DNA of 64,000 nt from Flavobacteriia bacterium (GCA_004293165.1 RDYL01000002.1:372001-436000), one strand, 5' to 3'; shown: positions 28,056 to 37,205, counted from the stretch's first letter. Notes: generated from the letters alone by a model not told the origin. Program-made: numbers and translations.

Positions 28056-28475
28056 TTAATGTTCCATATAAAATATTTGCATTTTTTCATCTTCTTTTGA
28101 ACGCATTAAGGCTTCGTCTTTTGGAGATTTATCTTTGTAACCACAATAGTGTAAAACACCATGAGATAAAACACGCTTTAATTCTTCTTCAAAAGAAACA
28201 TTAAAATCGCTTGCATTATCTTGAACTCGCTCTATTGAAACAAAAATATCGCCTTGTATTAAATTTCCTACGGTATAATCAAAACTTATAATATCTGTTA
28301 ATGTGTCATGAGCTAGATACTCAAGATTAATTTTATGTAAATATTCATCATCACAAAAAATATAATTGATTTCTCCTTCTTCAAACCCTTCGGATTCAAT
28401 AATACGAGAAATCCAAGCTTCATAATGAGCCTCGTTTTCGAGTAAGAAATCTGTTTCGTAATTAAAACTAATCAT
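28056..28475 (-). CDS. ybeY: YbeY, rRNA maturation endoribonuclease
   Basis: 139 residues. The metal motif reads SHGVLHYCGYKDKSPKDE: the first two zinc histidines are present, but the GYDH end of the canonical motif, which gives the third histidine, is replaced by GYKDK. I believe this is usual in Bacteroidota. YbeY acts in 16S rRNA 3' maturation and ribosome quality control. Its start overlaps the end of the DUF4175 gene by 8 bp, showing translational coupling. Confidence 0.92.
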   Translation of the reverse strand: MISFNYETDFLLENEAHYEAWISRIIESEGFEEGEINYIFCDDEYLHKINLEYLAHDTLTDIISFDYTVGNLIQGDIFVSIERVQDNASDFNVSFEEELKRVLSHGVLHYCGYKDKSPKDEALMRSKEDEKMQIFYMEH

Positions 28476-31400
28476 TGCCTTTAAAATAGTTTTGAACCTT
28501 CTGGTTAAAATTGGGTTGCAAAGGTAAGCTTTGTCTGTTTAATATTTCAACACTATTCAGATATTCTTTTAATTCCTTTGAAAGTGGAGTAGTACTGCCG
28601 TTATAGTTTTTGTTATTTGTTTTAGATTGACGTTTGGTGTCTTCTCCTTGTTGTTGAATTGCCTTTTCTAATTTTAAAAGTTCGTGTTTTAAATTCAACA
28701 TCTTTTGCAACGTCTCATTTTTAAAACCTTTATTGATTAATTGCTTTTCAATATCTTTCATTTGGTTTAAAGCATTCTGGCCTTGACCTGTCATACCTTC
28801 CTTTTCTAATGCCTTTTGCAAAGCATCACGCAATTGTCGCTGTTCTTTTAAAATTTCTAAAACCTTTCCAGCGTTTCCATCAGAACCATTTTCACCTTCT
28901 TGATTTCCTTCACCAGATTGCCCTTTGCCATCTTTGCCTTTTTGTTTGCCTTGACCAGGTTTATCACCTGGTTTGTCTCCCGGCTTGTCGCCAGGTTTAT
29001 CGCCAGGCTTCATTCCTTCTTTCATTTTATCACCTAAACCTTCTTGTTTTTTAATAATGTCAGGTAATTGCATACCTTTGCCTTGACCTTTGCCTGGTTT
29101 AGGTTTTCCTTGACCTTGACCTTGCATTTCCATATTCATATCACTTTGTACATTGCTTAAATAATCAGCTAAACGATTGGCAGAAGTCAAAACATATTGT
29201 TGATGCGATGCTCCTTTTTGAATATTGTTATCAGCGATAGTCTCTAAAGTTTTGTCTAGATTATAATGGATTTCACCGACTTCATTAAGAATAGTTTCAG
29301 TAATTTTTGGATTACGTAAAGCTACTGCAAACAAACTATCATCTACATGTTTGAATTGTAATTTCAAATCTTGTTGCTTTTTTAACACCTTATTCAATTG
29401 CAAAGAACGAACTTGAGAAGCATTAGTAGTTTTAATTAACGATTCTTCATCAAATGAAAAAGCTAATAAATTATCTAAAATTTGACGCAATAATTTAGCA
29501 TCTTCTTCCATTTGTTCCATACCACTAGCGGCCATAGAAGAAGACATCTTACTGCTCATTTCTTTCATTTTTTTTGCTGCTGCTTTTTGCTTGGGTTTTG
29601 CTTTTTGTTGATTTTGTTTTTGTAAATCTTCAGAAGCCTTCTCCATATCTTTCTTAACATCCTGTTGTTCATTCTTATCATTAGGAATGTCCATAGGTGC
29701 TTTTAATTCTTTATTTTCTTTATCTAATTCTTGAAGTTCATTCTGAATATCCTCAAATTCCTTATTGATAGCTTCTTGATTTTTCTCCGTATTTTCCTTT
29801 GCATCATCAGACAACTTATCTTCTTTAACTGATAACTTATCTAATTTATCCGCAATTTGTTCCGCTTTCTTTTCTACATAAAAACGCTTGGTCAATTCAA
29901 CTAACTGTTCTAAATTTTGTTGTTGACTTTTTGCGTTTTGTTTTAGCTTATCTGCTTTTTCAAACAATTCATCTTTTTCCAATTTCTTAGAAAGTTCCTC
30001 TAATTCTTTTAATAACTTTTCGTTTTTCTCTGCTTGTTTTTCGGCTTCTTCTAAACGACGCACTAATTCTTCTTTGTCTTTGTCTTGCGATTTAGGATTG
30101 AACTCTTCCAAATTCTCGGTCAACTTTTTAGTAAATTCTTTCATCATTTCGTCTTGTTGTTTTTGACGATTAATAAAGTCTTCCACTTTCTTTTGATCTT
30201 TGAAATCTAAATTAGATTTCTCTTTATTAATCTTTTGCAGTTTGTCTAATTCGGAAATATGCTTCTCTTGATTTTGAAGCGATTTTTCTAAACTATTGAT
30301 ATTTTCATTCTGCTCTTGCAACTGTTTGTCTTCTTTTTGATCATCTGTAAGTTCATAATGAAGAAAAACAGACGATTTAGTGCTTTTATAATTGTTAACT
30401 ACATCATTATCAAAGACTTCAAAATAATATTCGTAATTTACACCTTCTTCAATCGATAATCCATTAGGAAAAGAATAAATAAATTGATCCACCGCTTGTT
30501 TGTTAATAGCTAAATTCGCTTTTCGAACTGCATTTGGATTTTCTTTCGGATAAAAAACAACTTGTAATTTAGATAAGCCATGATCATCGGCAACTTGACC
30601 AATCATCATTTTCGATTTTAACTTTAATGAATCCGGAGCAATTTGGAATGAAATGGTTGGATATTGATCTTTAATAGTCGCGATTTGATAAGACAATTTT
30701 TCAAATTCGTTAATATTTCTATTTGAAGTAATTACTTCGTAATTCAAATTATCAGTGATTCTTCTTGAAAGCGAAAAGTTGTTTTCTTTATTCGCAAAAA
30801 CACTCAATAGATTATTCGATTTGAAACTAACTTTATCCGTTGCTAAAGCGTTAATTCTCCAATTCACAACAGTACCTTCTGGAACTACAGCATTTCCAGT
30901 TCCTTGAATAATTTCAGATTTCTTACTTAAATAAGAAGGATATTGTAAAACCATTTCAAAGTTGGCAATCGTAGGAACATCCACTACATTAATTTGGTAA
31001 TCCTTCGAATTTAATCCATTCGCGAAAAGTGAGAAAGTAACATCTTTAGATACTTTTGAAAATGTATATTCAAAAACTCCAAGTTTTGTACTTTGTAGAA
31101 AATATTCTTCATCACCAATTTGAATCGCAATATTTTCAGGCATTACTTTTCCTTGTGTTTTTACTTGTAGGACGAAATCAGAATTCTGTTGCGCGGTTAA
31201 TGATTTATTCAAAACCACAAATTCGAAAGGAGCTGGCGGTGCATATTTGGTTTGAAAATGAACTACACGATCAAAACTATTAGATATTATAGAAGAATTT
31301 CCAGTAACAAAAAACAAAATCAATAAAAAAATTGGAAGAATAGCATAAGGCAAAAACTTCTTATTGTTTGCAAAAATTACAGCATTTGAAAAAGGAATCG

Positions 31401-31809
31401 GTTGTAATGAAGCTGCTTTTTGCTCGATGGAAGCAGCTAATAATTCCGAAGTTTGGTTTTGGTTTGCCAATTGCAAAAAGTTCAACAACTTATCTTGCAC
31501 TTCTGAAAAGTGATTTCCGATAATTTCTGATGCTTGTTCGTAGTTAATTCCTTGTTGTAATTTAAATAATTTAAACAATGGAAAAGCAATGAATCGAAGC
31601 AATAAAAATGATTCAACTCCAACGAATAACCAGAATAAAATTGTTCTTCCAGAAGTAGATAACCATAAAAAGTATTCAATCAGTAAGGTAAAAATGAAAT
31701 ACAACAAGCCCAATCCGATGAAAAGAATAACTCCTCTTATCAGTTCATTAGTATAAAACTTCTTGATAAATGCTTCAAGTTTATCGAAAATAATGCTTTT
31801 TGTTTCCAA
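28468..31809 (-). CDS. DUF4175-family large membrane protein
   Basis: 1113 residues. Three membrane segments lie near the N-terminus (about 26-50, 56-78, 151-170). The next ~300 residues look like beta-rich extracytoplasmic domains. Residues ~490-900 are a long charged coiled coil, followed by a glycine/lysine/glutamine-rich stretch with GDKP tetrapeptides, and a final helical part. I recognise it as DUF4175, found across Bacteroidota often next to ybeY; function unknown. An envelope-spanning or scaffold role is plausible from shape only. Confidence 0.85.
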   Translation of the reverse strand: METKSIIFDKLEAFIKKFYTNELIRGVILFIGLGLLYFIFTLLIEYFLWLSTSGRTILFWLFVGVESFLLLRFIAFPLFKLFKLQQGINYEQASEIIGNHFSEVQDKLLNFLQLANQNQTSELLAASIEQKAASLQPIPFSNAVIFANNKKFLPYAILPIFLLILFFVTGNSSIISNSFDRVVHFQTKYAPPAPFEFVVLNKSLTAQQNSDFVLQVKTQGKVMPENIAIQIGDEEYFLQSTKLGVFEYTFSKVSKDVTFSLFANGLNSKDYQINVVDVPTIANFEMVLQYPSYLSKKSEIIQGTGNAVVPEGTVVNWRINALATDKVSFKSNNLLSVFANKENNFSLSRRITDNLNYEVITSNRNINEFEKLSYQIATIKDQYPTISFQIAPDSLKLKSKMMIGQVADDHGLSKLQVVFYPKENPNAVRKANLAINKQAVDQFIYSFPNGLSIEEGVNYEYYFEVFDNDVVNNYKSTKSSVFLHYELTDDQKEDKQLQEQNENINSLEKSLQNQEKHISELDKLQKINKEKSNLDFKDQKKVEDFINRQKQQDEMMKEFTKKLTENLEEFNPKSQDKDKEELVRRLEEAEKQAEKNEKLLKELEELSKKLEKDELFEKADKLKQNAKSQQQNLEQLVELTKRFYVEKKAEQIADKLDKLSVKEDKLSDDAKENTEKNQEAINKEFEDIQNELQELDKENKELKAPMDIPNDKNEQQDVKKDMEKASEDLQKQNQQKAKPKQKAAAKKMKEMSSKMSSSMAASGMEQMEEDAKLLRQILDNLLAFSFDEESLIKTTNASQVRSLQLNKVLKKQQDLKLQFKHVDDSLFAVALRNPKITETILNEVGEIHYNLDKTLETIADNNIQKGASHQQYVLTSANRLADYLSNVQSDMNMEMQGQGQGKPKPGKGQGKGMQLPDIIKKQEGLGDKMKEGMKPGDKPGDKPGDKPGDKPGQGKQKGKDGKGQSGEGNQEGENGSDGNAGKVLEILKEQRQLRDALQKALEKEGMTGQGQNALNQMKDIEKQLINKGFKNETLQKMLNLKHELLKLEKAIQQQGEDTKRQSKTNNKNYNGSTTPLSKELKEYLNSVEILNRQSLPLQPNFNQKVQNYFKGND

Positions 31810-31900
31810 GACTATTTATATATTGTTTATAACTGATAAAAATACAACATCTTCCTAGAATAGTCAATAGGTTTTTAATGAAACTTAACATTTGGGATTT

Positions 31901-31930
31901 GTTTCAAGTTTCAAGTTTCAGGTTACAAGT
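31901..31930. repeat. 7-bp-period array (GTTTCAA), upstream of gltX
   Basis: GTTTCAA, GTTTCAA, GTTTCAG, GTTACAA, GT: four 7-bp units in exact register, about 65 bp ahead of the gltX -7 box. Confidence 0.85.
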
Positions 31931-31945
31931 TTTATTTTAAGTTTT

Positions 31946-31976
31946 CATCATCCAACTTCCATCATCCATCATCCAC
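31946..31976. repeat. Second 7-bp-period array (CATCATC), upstream of gltX
   Basis: CATCATC, CAACTTC, CATCATC, CATCATC, CAC: exact 7-bp register with a degenerate second unit, the same layout as the ACTGAAC array at 26.1 kb although the unit is unrelated. Confidence 0.85.
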
Positions 31977-31995
31977 AAAATCAAAATTCAAATCG

Positions 31996-32003
31996 TATCT
32001 TTG
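31996..32003 (+). promoter_or_regulatory. -7 promoter box of gltX
   Basis: TATCTTTG, 16 bp before the gltX ATG. Confidence 0.65.
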
Positions 32004-32019
32004 CAAAAAATTTAATGAA

Positions 32020-33516
32020 ATGTCAGTAAGAGTAAGATTTGCACCAAGTCCAACAGGACCTTTGCATATTGGTGGTGTTCGTACCGCTTTATTCAATTAT
32101 TTATTTGCCAAAAAACATGGTGGTACTTTTTATTTACGCATTGAAGATACCGATCAAACGCGTTTTGTTCCAGGAGCAGAAGCTTATATTTTTGAAGCTT
32201 TAGAATGGTTAGGAATTGCGCCAGAAGAAACCGTTGGAAAGAATGAAAAATTCGGACCTTATCGTCAAAGCGAACGTAAAGCGATGTATCAACAATATGC
32301 GGATCAATTGATTAATTCAGGTTGGGCATATTATGCTTTTGATACGGCTGAGAGTTTAGATGCGATGCGAAAAGAAGCAGAAGCAAATGGAAAAACGTTT
32401 ATTTACAATCATTCGGTTAGAGAACAATTGGATAACTCGTTGACAGTTTCACGTGAAAAAGTAGCAGAACGAATTGCAAATGGAGAACATTATGTAATCC
32501 GTTTTAAAACACCTGTGAATGAAATTTTAGAATTGAAAGACATTATTCGTGGCGATATTAAGTTTGATACAAATTTATTAGACGATAAAGTATTATTCAA
32601 ATCAGATGGAATGCCAACCTACCATTTAGCTAATATTGTGGATGACCATTTAATGGAAACTTCGCACGTGATTCGTGGAGAAGAATGGTTGCCATCAATG
32701 CCTTTACACGTTTTATTATACAAAGCATTTGGATGGATTGCACCCGAATTTGCGCATTTACCCTTGATTTTAAAACCAATTGGAAACGGAAAATTATCAA
32801 AACGTGATGGTGATAAAATGGGATTCCCAGTATTTCCTTTAGAATGGAAAACGGAAGAAGGAACTTCATCAGGTTACAGAGAAAACGGATTTTTCCCAGA
32901 AGCTGTAATTAACTTTTTAGCTTTATTAGGTTGGAATGACGGAACCGAACAAGAGATTTTCTCATTGGAAGAATTGGTAGAAAAATTTGATTTAAACCGA
33001 ATTCACAAAGCGGGAGCGAAGTTTGATCCAGAGAAAAACAAATGGTTCAATCATCAGTATCTAATAGGGAAAAGTGATAAGGAATTAGCCGTAAATTTTT
33101 CTGAAAATTTAGAAAAAAGAGGTGTTTCTACGTCAATAGATTTAGAAAGAGTTGTATCCTTAATTAAAGAAAGAGCACATTTTGTGAATGAGTTTTGGGA
33201 TTTAGCCGATTATTTCTTTGAAGCGCCAACAACTTACGATGAAAAAGCAGCTAAAAACTGGAATGAAGAAACTCCGGGATTAATGCAAAAAGTGATTTCA
33301 GAATTGAATAAAATAGAAGATTTTACTTCAGTTAACATTGAAACCTTATTAAAAGAATGGATGACAACCAACGAAATTGGAATGGGGAAAGTAATGCAAC
33401 CCTTGCGATTGAGTTTAGTAGGTGCACTAAAAGGACCACATTTATTTGATATTATTGAAATAATTGGAAAAGCGGAAACGGTGAAAAGAATAGAAAAAGC
33501 AATTGAGATACTATAA
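32020..33516 (+). CDS. gltX: Glutamyl-tRNA synthetase
   Basis: 498 residues of class I GluRS. The HIGH-type motif is PSPTGPLHIGG (16-19) and the KMSKS-type motif GKLSKRDG (about 257). The anticodon-binding helical domain follows from ~330. It charges tRNA-Glu. A separate GlnRS gene is 1.5 kb away, so direct glutamine charging is expected. A weak parS-like core is embedded at 32445-32460. It has its own promoter preceded by two heptamer arrays. Confidence 0.97.
   Translation: MSVRVRFAPSPTGPLHIGGVRTALFNYLFAKKHGGTFYLRIEDTDQTRFVPGAEAYIFEALEWLGIAPEETVGKNEKFGPYRQSERKAMYQQYADQLINSGWAYYAFDTAESLDAMRKEAEANGKTFIYNHSVREQLDNSLTVSREKVAERIANGEHYVIRFKTPVNEILELKDIIRGDIKFDTNLLDDKVLFKSDGMPTYHLANIVDDHLMETSHVIRGEEWLPSMPLHVLLYKAFGWIAPEFAHLPLILKPIGNGKLSKRDGDKMGFPVFPLEWKTEEGTSSGYRENGFFPEAVINFLALLGWNDGTEQEIFSLEELVEKFDLNRIHKAGAKFDPEKNKWFNHQYLIGKSDKELAVNFSENLEKRGVSTSIDLERVVSLIKERAHFVNEFWDLADYFFEAPTTYDEKAAKNWNEETPGLMQKVISELNKIEDFTSVNIETLLKEWMTTNEIGMGKVMQPLRLSLVGALKGPHLFDIIEIIGKAETVKRIEKAIEIL
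32445..32460. other. Weak parS-like site inside gltX
   Basis: Matches 14 of 16 positions of TGTTTCACGTGAAACA, with the 12-bp core TTTCACGTGAAA intact. Confidence 0.45.
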
Positions 33517-33574
33517 GTGTAACTTTTTTAGAAATTAAGCGTATAAGTATCATATAACTAAAACAATAAAAATT

Positions 33575-34549
33575 ATGGAGTTTATCATGTTTCCAATTAT
33601 CTTCATTGGATTAATTGTCCTTTTTTCTTCTTTCTTTACCGTGAAACAGCAAACTGTTGTAGTAGTAGAGCGCTTTGGAAAATTTCTTAGCCTTAGAAAT
33701 TCAGGTTTACATTTAAAAATTCCAGTAGTAGATCGAATTGCTGGAAGAGTAAATTTAAGAATTCAACAATTAGATGTAATCATTGAAACTAAAACTAAAG
33801 ATAACGTATTCGTTAAAATGAAAGTTTCAGTTCAGTTTAAAGTGTTACAAGAAAAAGCATACGAAGCGTTTTATAAATTAGAATATCCACACGACCAAAT
33901 TACATCGTATGTATTTGACGTAGTGCGAGCTGAAGTTCCAAAATTAAAATTAGATGACGTTTTTGAACGTAAAGATGATATTGCAGTTGCGGTAAAACGT
34001 GAGTTAAACGAGGCAATGACGACTTATGGATATGACATCATCAATACATTAATTACAGATATTGATCCAGATATTCAAGTTAAAAATGCGATGAACCGTA
34101 TTAATGCGGCAGACCGTGAAAAAACAGCTGCAGAATATGAAGCTGAAGCTGGAAGAATTAGAATTGTTGCTAAAGCTAAAGCTGAAGCAGAAAGCAAAAG
34201 ACTTCAAGGTCAAGGTATTGCTGATCAAAGAAGAGAAATTGCTCGTGGTTTAGTAGAATCGGTTGATGTATTAAACAAAGTGGGAATTAATTCTCAAGAA
34301 GCTTCGGCTTTAATTGTGGTAACGCAACATTATGACACATTACAAGCAATTGGTGCAGATGCAAATTCTAATTTAATTTTATTACCAAATTCACCACAAG
34401 CAGGAAGTGACATGTTGAATAATATGGTAGCGTCTTTTAGTGCATCAAACCAAGTAGGTGAAATGATGAAAAAAGGAAACATCAAAAAAGTTGCAAAGAA
34501 ACATCAAAAAGATGAATTTGGAACTGAAGGCGAATCTGAAGAAGTATAA
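33575..34549 (+). CDS. SPFH/band-7 domain membrane protein (stomatin/prohibitin type)
   Basis: 324 residues: an N-terminal membrane anchor (about 3-22), the SPFH domain (about 22-190, VKQQTVVVVERFGKFLSL...GLHLKIPVVDRI), an EA-rich coiled coil (about 190-235) and a flexible end with a lysine-rich tail. Such proteins form large ring oligomers at the inner membrane and often steer proteases such as FtsH or HtpX. A second ATG at 33587 is possible. It follows gltX by 58 bp and ends at a hairpin. Confidence 0.9.
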   Translation: MEFIMFPIIFIGLIVLFSSFFTVKQQTVVVVERFGKFLSLRNSGLHLKIPVVDRIAGRVNLRIQQLDVIIETKTKDNVFVKMKVSVQFKVLQEKAYEAFYKLEYPHDQITSYVFDVVRAEVPKLKLDDVFERKDDIAVAVKRELNEAMTTYGYDIINTLITDIDPDIQVKNAMNRINAADREKTAAEYEAEAGRIRIVAKAKAEAESKRLQGQGIADQRREIARGLVESVDVLNKVGINSQEASALIVVTQHYDTLQAIGADANSNLILLPNSPQAGSDMLNNMVASFSASNQVGEMMKKGNIKKVAKKHQKDEFGTEGESEEV

Positions 34550-34596
34550 ATTGATGCTGAAATAATCCCGAAGTTTCGGGACAACATAACAAAATG

Positions 34597-34628
34597 AAAA
34601 CCATCAATTTAAAATTGGTGGTTTTTTT
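34597..34628 (+). terminator. Terminator after the SPFH gene
   Basis: Stem AAAACCATCAAT / ATTGGTGGTTTT (one G-U pair), 5-nt loop, then a T run. Confidence 0.8.
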
Positions 34629-34648
34629 GTGTCTAATTATTAAAAAAG

Positions 34649-34681
34649 AATCCTGACAGGTTTTTGAAACTTGTCAGGATT
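34649..34681. repeat. Palindrome with TGACAGG...TTGTCA core
   Basis: AATCCTGACA (34649-34658) pairs with TGTCAGGATT (34672-34681); the middle GGTTTTTGAAACT is partly self-complementary too. The centre is about 80% the same as the inverted form of the palindrome at 34909-34941, so both belong to one repeat family. Confidence 0.7.
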
Positions 34682-34908
34682 AAAAACAAGCGTTTTTTAG
34701 CAAAAATTAAAATAAAGCGTTTTTAGACACTTTTAGTAATTGGGATGTAAAAACACTTTACCTAAAAAAGTTTTATTCTTAAAATTCATTTATGAAAGTC
34801 GCTTTTTTAAGTTTTTAGTTATTAAAAATGAAATTTCGATAGATTTTACTAATGATAATTTTTAGTGATAATTTTGTGATTTTTTATTAAGATTTCTATA
34901 TAAAACGA

Positions 34909-34941
34909 AAACGTGTCAAGTTTTGAAAACCTGACACGTTT
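34909..34941. repeat. Second palindrome of the same family
   Basis: AAACGTGTCA (34909-34918) pairs with TGACACGTTT (34932-34941), and the inner AAGTTTT / AAAACCT also pair except at one base. Confidence 0.7.
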
Positions 34942-34954
34942 AAAAAATAACTTT

Positions 34955-34980
34955 GGATACTGAAATAAATTAAGCATGAC
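34955..34980 (-). repeat. Diverged REP-like copy before glnS
   Basis: On the minus strand it reads GTCATGCT, then TAATTTATTTCAG, then TATCC; about 21 of 26 positions agree with the framework GTCATGCTGAACTTGTTTCAGCATCT deduced from the other copies. Confidence 0.55.
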
Positions 34981-34995
34981 AAAAATTGATACTTT

Positions 34996-36678
34996 TTATT
35001 GTTCTGAAATTTTTGCCCAAGTATCTCGTAATCCAACTGTTTTATTAAAAACTAATTTTTCAGCGGTAGAATCTCTATCGACACAAAAATAGCCTAAACG
35101 TTGAAATTGAAAATGATCTAATTCTTTTGAAGTAACTAAACTTGGTTCAACATAACCTGTAATTACTTTTAATGAATTTGGATTGATAAATTCTTTAAAA
35201 TCAACTTCTTTATCTTTATCTGGACTTTCATTGGTGAATAATCTATCATACACACGAACTTCTGCTTCTTTTGCATGAGGAATAGAAACCCAATGAATGG
35301 TTCCTTTTACTTTTCTTTGACTTGCTTCAGTTCCACTTCCAGATTTAGAATCTACATCGTAAGTAACGTGAATTTCTGTAATTTTTCCTTTTTCATCTTT
35401 TACAACTGATTCACCTTTAATGATATACGCATTTTTCAAACGTACTTCTGTTCCTAAAGTTAATCGGAAAAATTTCTTATGTGCTTCTTCTTGAAAATCT
35501 TCTCTTTCAATATATAATTCTTTAGAAAAAGGCACTTTTCTGTAGGTCATTACTTCTTCTTCCGGATTATTTTCAGCTTCTAACCATTCTTCTTGACCAT
35601 CTGGATAATTAGTAATTACTAATTTCACTGGATCTAAAACAGCCATTACACGAGGAGCGATTTTGTTCAAATCTTCACGAACACAGAATTCTAAAAGTGA
35701 AACATCAATCAAATTATCACGTTTTGCAATTCCAATTGTATTAGCAAAATTTACGATAGAATTTGGTGTATAACCACGTCTTCTCATTCCAGAAATGGTA
35801 CTCATACGTGGATCATCCCAACCTGTAACATGATTTTCTTCAACTAATTGCAATAATTTACGTTTAGAAACAACCGTATGTGATAAATTTCTACGTGCAA
35901 ATTCTCTTTGCTTTGGTCGCACCTTCGTAGGGTCATAAATTTGATTCAAAAACCAATCATATAATTCACGGTGTGGTAAAAATTCTAACGTACAAAATGA
36001 ATGCGAAATTTGCTCTAAATAATCACTTTCACCATGTGCCCAATCGTACATTGGATAAATACACCAATCATTTCCTGTTCTGTGGTGATGTGCGTGCATG
36101 ATACGGTAAATAATAGGATCACGCATCAACATATTATTAGCACCCATCGAAATTTTAGCACGTAAAACGTGAGTTCCTTTTTCGAATTCACCATTTTTCA
36201 TGCGTGTAAATAAATCTAAATTCTCTTCGATTGAACGATTTCTGTAAGGAGAATCAGTACCTGGTTGCGTAGGCGTTCCTTTTTGTTGCGCCATTTCTTC
36301 CGAAGTTTGGCTGTCTACATACGCTTTATCTTTCTTGATTAATTCCACTGCCCAATCGTATAATTGTTGGAAATAATCAGAAGCATAACATTCTTTATCC
36401 CATTGAAAACCAAGCCATTCTACATCGCGCTTAATAGCATCAACGTATTCTTGTTCTTCTTTAGAGGGATTGGTATCGTCGAAACGAAGGTTTACTGGCG
36501 CTTTGTAATCGATTCCTAAACCAAAATTTAAACATATTGCACTGGCATGACCCACGTGTAAATACCCATTTGGTTCTGGTGGAAAACGAAAACGTAATTT
36601 ATCTGTTGACAAACCATTTTTTAAATCTTCTTCAATGATTTGTTCTATAAAATTCAATGATTTTTCTTCTGTTGACAT
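34996..36678 (-). CDS. glnS: Glutaminyl-tRNA synthetase
   Basis: 560 residues of class I GlnRS: HIGH-type motif PPEPNGYLHVGHASAI near the start and the KMSKS-type motif HTVVSKRKLLQLV, with the two C-terminal beta-barrel anticodon-binding domains. It charges tRNA-Gln directly, a feature Bacteroidota share with gammaproteobacteria, probably through ancient transfer. Length and motifs are normal. It has its own TAnnTTTG promoter 17 bp upstream of the ATG. Confidence 0.97.
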   Translation of the reverse strand: MSTEEKSLNFIEQIIEEDLKNGLSTDKLRFRFPPEPNGYLHVGHASAICLNFGLGIDYKAPVNLRFDDTNPSKEEQEYVDAIKRDVEWLGFQWDKECYASDYFQQLYDWAVELIKKDKAYVDSQTSEEMAQQKGTPTQPGTDSPYRNRSIEENLDLFTRMKNGEFEKGTHVLRAKISMGANNMLMRDPIIYRIMHAHHHRTGNDWCIYPMYDWAHGESDYLEQISHSFCTLEFLPHRELYDWFLNQIYDPTKVRPKQREFARRNLSHTVVSKRKLLQLVEENHVTGWDDPRMSTISGMRRRGYTPNSIVNFANTIGIAKRDNLIDVSLLEFCVREDLNKIAPRVMAVLDPVKLVITNYPDGQEEWLEAENNPEEEVMTYRKVPFSKELYIEREDFQEEAHKKFFRLTLGTEVRLKNAYIIKGESVVKDEKGKITEIHVTYDVDSKSGSGTEASQRKVKGTIHWVSIPHAKEAEVRVYDRLFTNESPDKDKEVDFKEFINPNSLKVITGYVEPSLVTSKELDHFQFQRLGYFCVDRDSTAEKLVFNKTVGLRDTWAKISEQ

Positions 36679-36695
36679 AGTATCAAAAATTTATG

Positions 36696-36703
36696 CAAAG
36701 ATA
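36696..36703 (-). promoter_or_regulatory. -7 promoter box of glnS
   Basis: TATCTTTG on the minus strand, 17 bp from the ATG; a TTG on the same strand lies 17 bp further upstream, within the heptamer array. Confidence 0.65.
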
Positions 36704-36709
36704 GAAAAT

Positions 36710-36740
36710 GTTTCAGGTTTCAAGTTTAAAAGTTTCAGGT
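36710..36740. repeat. 7-bp-period array (GTTTCAG/GTTTCAA), between glnS and folB
   Basis: GTTTCAG, GTTTCAA, GTTTAAA, one extra A, GTTTCAG, GT. The reverse complement of the unit reappears at 36789-36798 (CTTGAAACTA), so it is half of an inverted pair enclosing the folB -7 box. The unit is the same as in the suf operon and at gltX. Confidence 0.75.
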
Positions 36741-36746
36741 TTTATG

Positions 36747-36754
36747 TAACTTTG
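36747..36754 (+). promoter_or_regulatory. -7 promoter box of folB
   Basis: TAACTTTG, 55 bp before the folB ATG. Confidence 0.5.
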
Positions 36755-36809
36755 AATAAAGAAAAACAAGTTGAAACTAAAAAACCCTCAAACTTGAAAC
36801 TAAAATTTT

Positions 36810-37169
36810 ATGGGAACTATTAAATTACAAAATATTCGCACTTTTTCATACCACGGATGTTTAATTGAAGAAGGAAAAATAGGTTCTGACTACCGAGTAG
36901 ATCTAGAAATAAAAACCGATTTACGTAAATCTTCTCAAACAGATGAGTTAACAGATACGGTTGATTATGTGTTATTGAATAAAATTGTAGTAGAAGAAAT
37001 GGCGATTCGTGCCAAATTATTAGAACATGTTGCCCAACGCATTATCACTAGATGTTTTGCGGAAATTCCGTCGATTTCTCGAATAAAATTAGCAGTTTCT
37101 AAATTAAATCCACCTATTGGAGGCGATGTAGAAGCGGTTACGATAGAAATGGAAGAGTTTAGAAATTAA
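36810..37169 (+). CDS. folB: Dihydroneopterin aldolase
   Basis: 119 residues, the usual size. Family stretches are the start IKLQNIRTFSYHGCLIEEGKIG (with the YHG motif), the middle DTVDYVLLNKIV with the tyrosine of the active site, LLEHVAQRI, and the end KLNPPIGGDVEAVTIEM. It converts dihydroneopterin to hydroxymethyl-dihydropterin in folate synthesis, acting as a cytosolic octamer. No other folate genes are adjacent. Confidence 0.95.
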   Translation: MGTIKLQNIRTFSYHGCLIEEGKIGSDYRVDLEIKTDLRKSSQTDELTDTVDYVLLNKIVVEEMAIRAKLLEHVAQRIITRCFAEIPSISRIKLAVSKLNPPIGGDVEAVTIEMEEFRN

Positions 37170-37171
37170 AA

Positions 37172-37205
37172 AAAAGAATCGGAATTAACATCCGATTCTT
37201 TTTTT
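37172..37205. terminator. Bidirectional terminator between folB and the LTA-synthase-like gene
   Basis: Perfect 11-bp stem AAAGAATCGGA / TCCGATTCTTT with a 7-nt loop and A/T runs on both sides, between convergent genes. Confidence 0.9.

Larger units (their letters stand above)
34550..34995. other. 446-bp gene-free region with four palindromes
   Basis: No credible gene. Contents in order: palindrome TCCCGAA-GT-TTCGGGA (34566-34581), a terminator (34597-34628), a 10-bp-stem hairpin (34649-34681), about 220 bp of plain AT-rich sequence, a second related hairpin (34909-34941) and a diverged REP-like copy (34955-34980). Confidence 0.75.
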
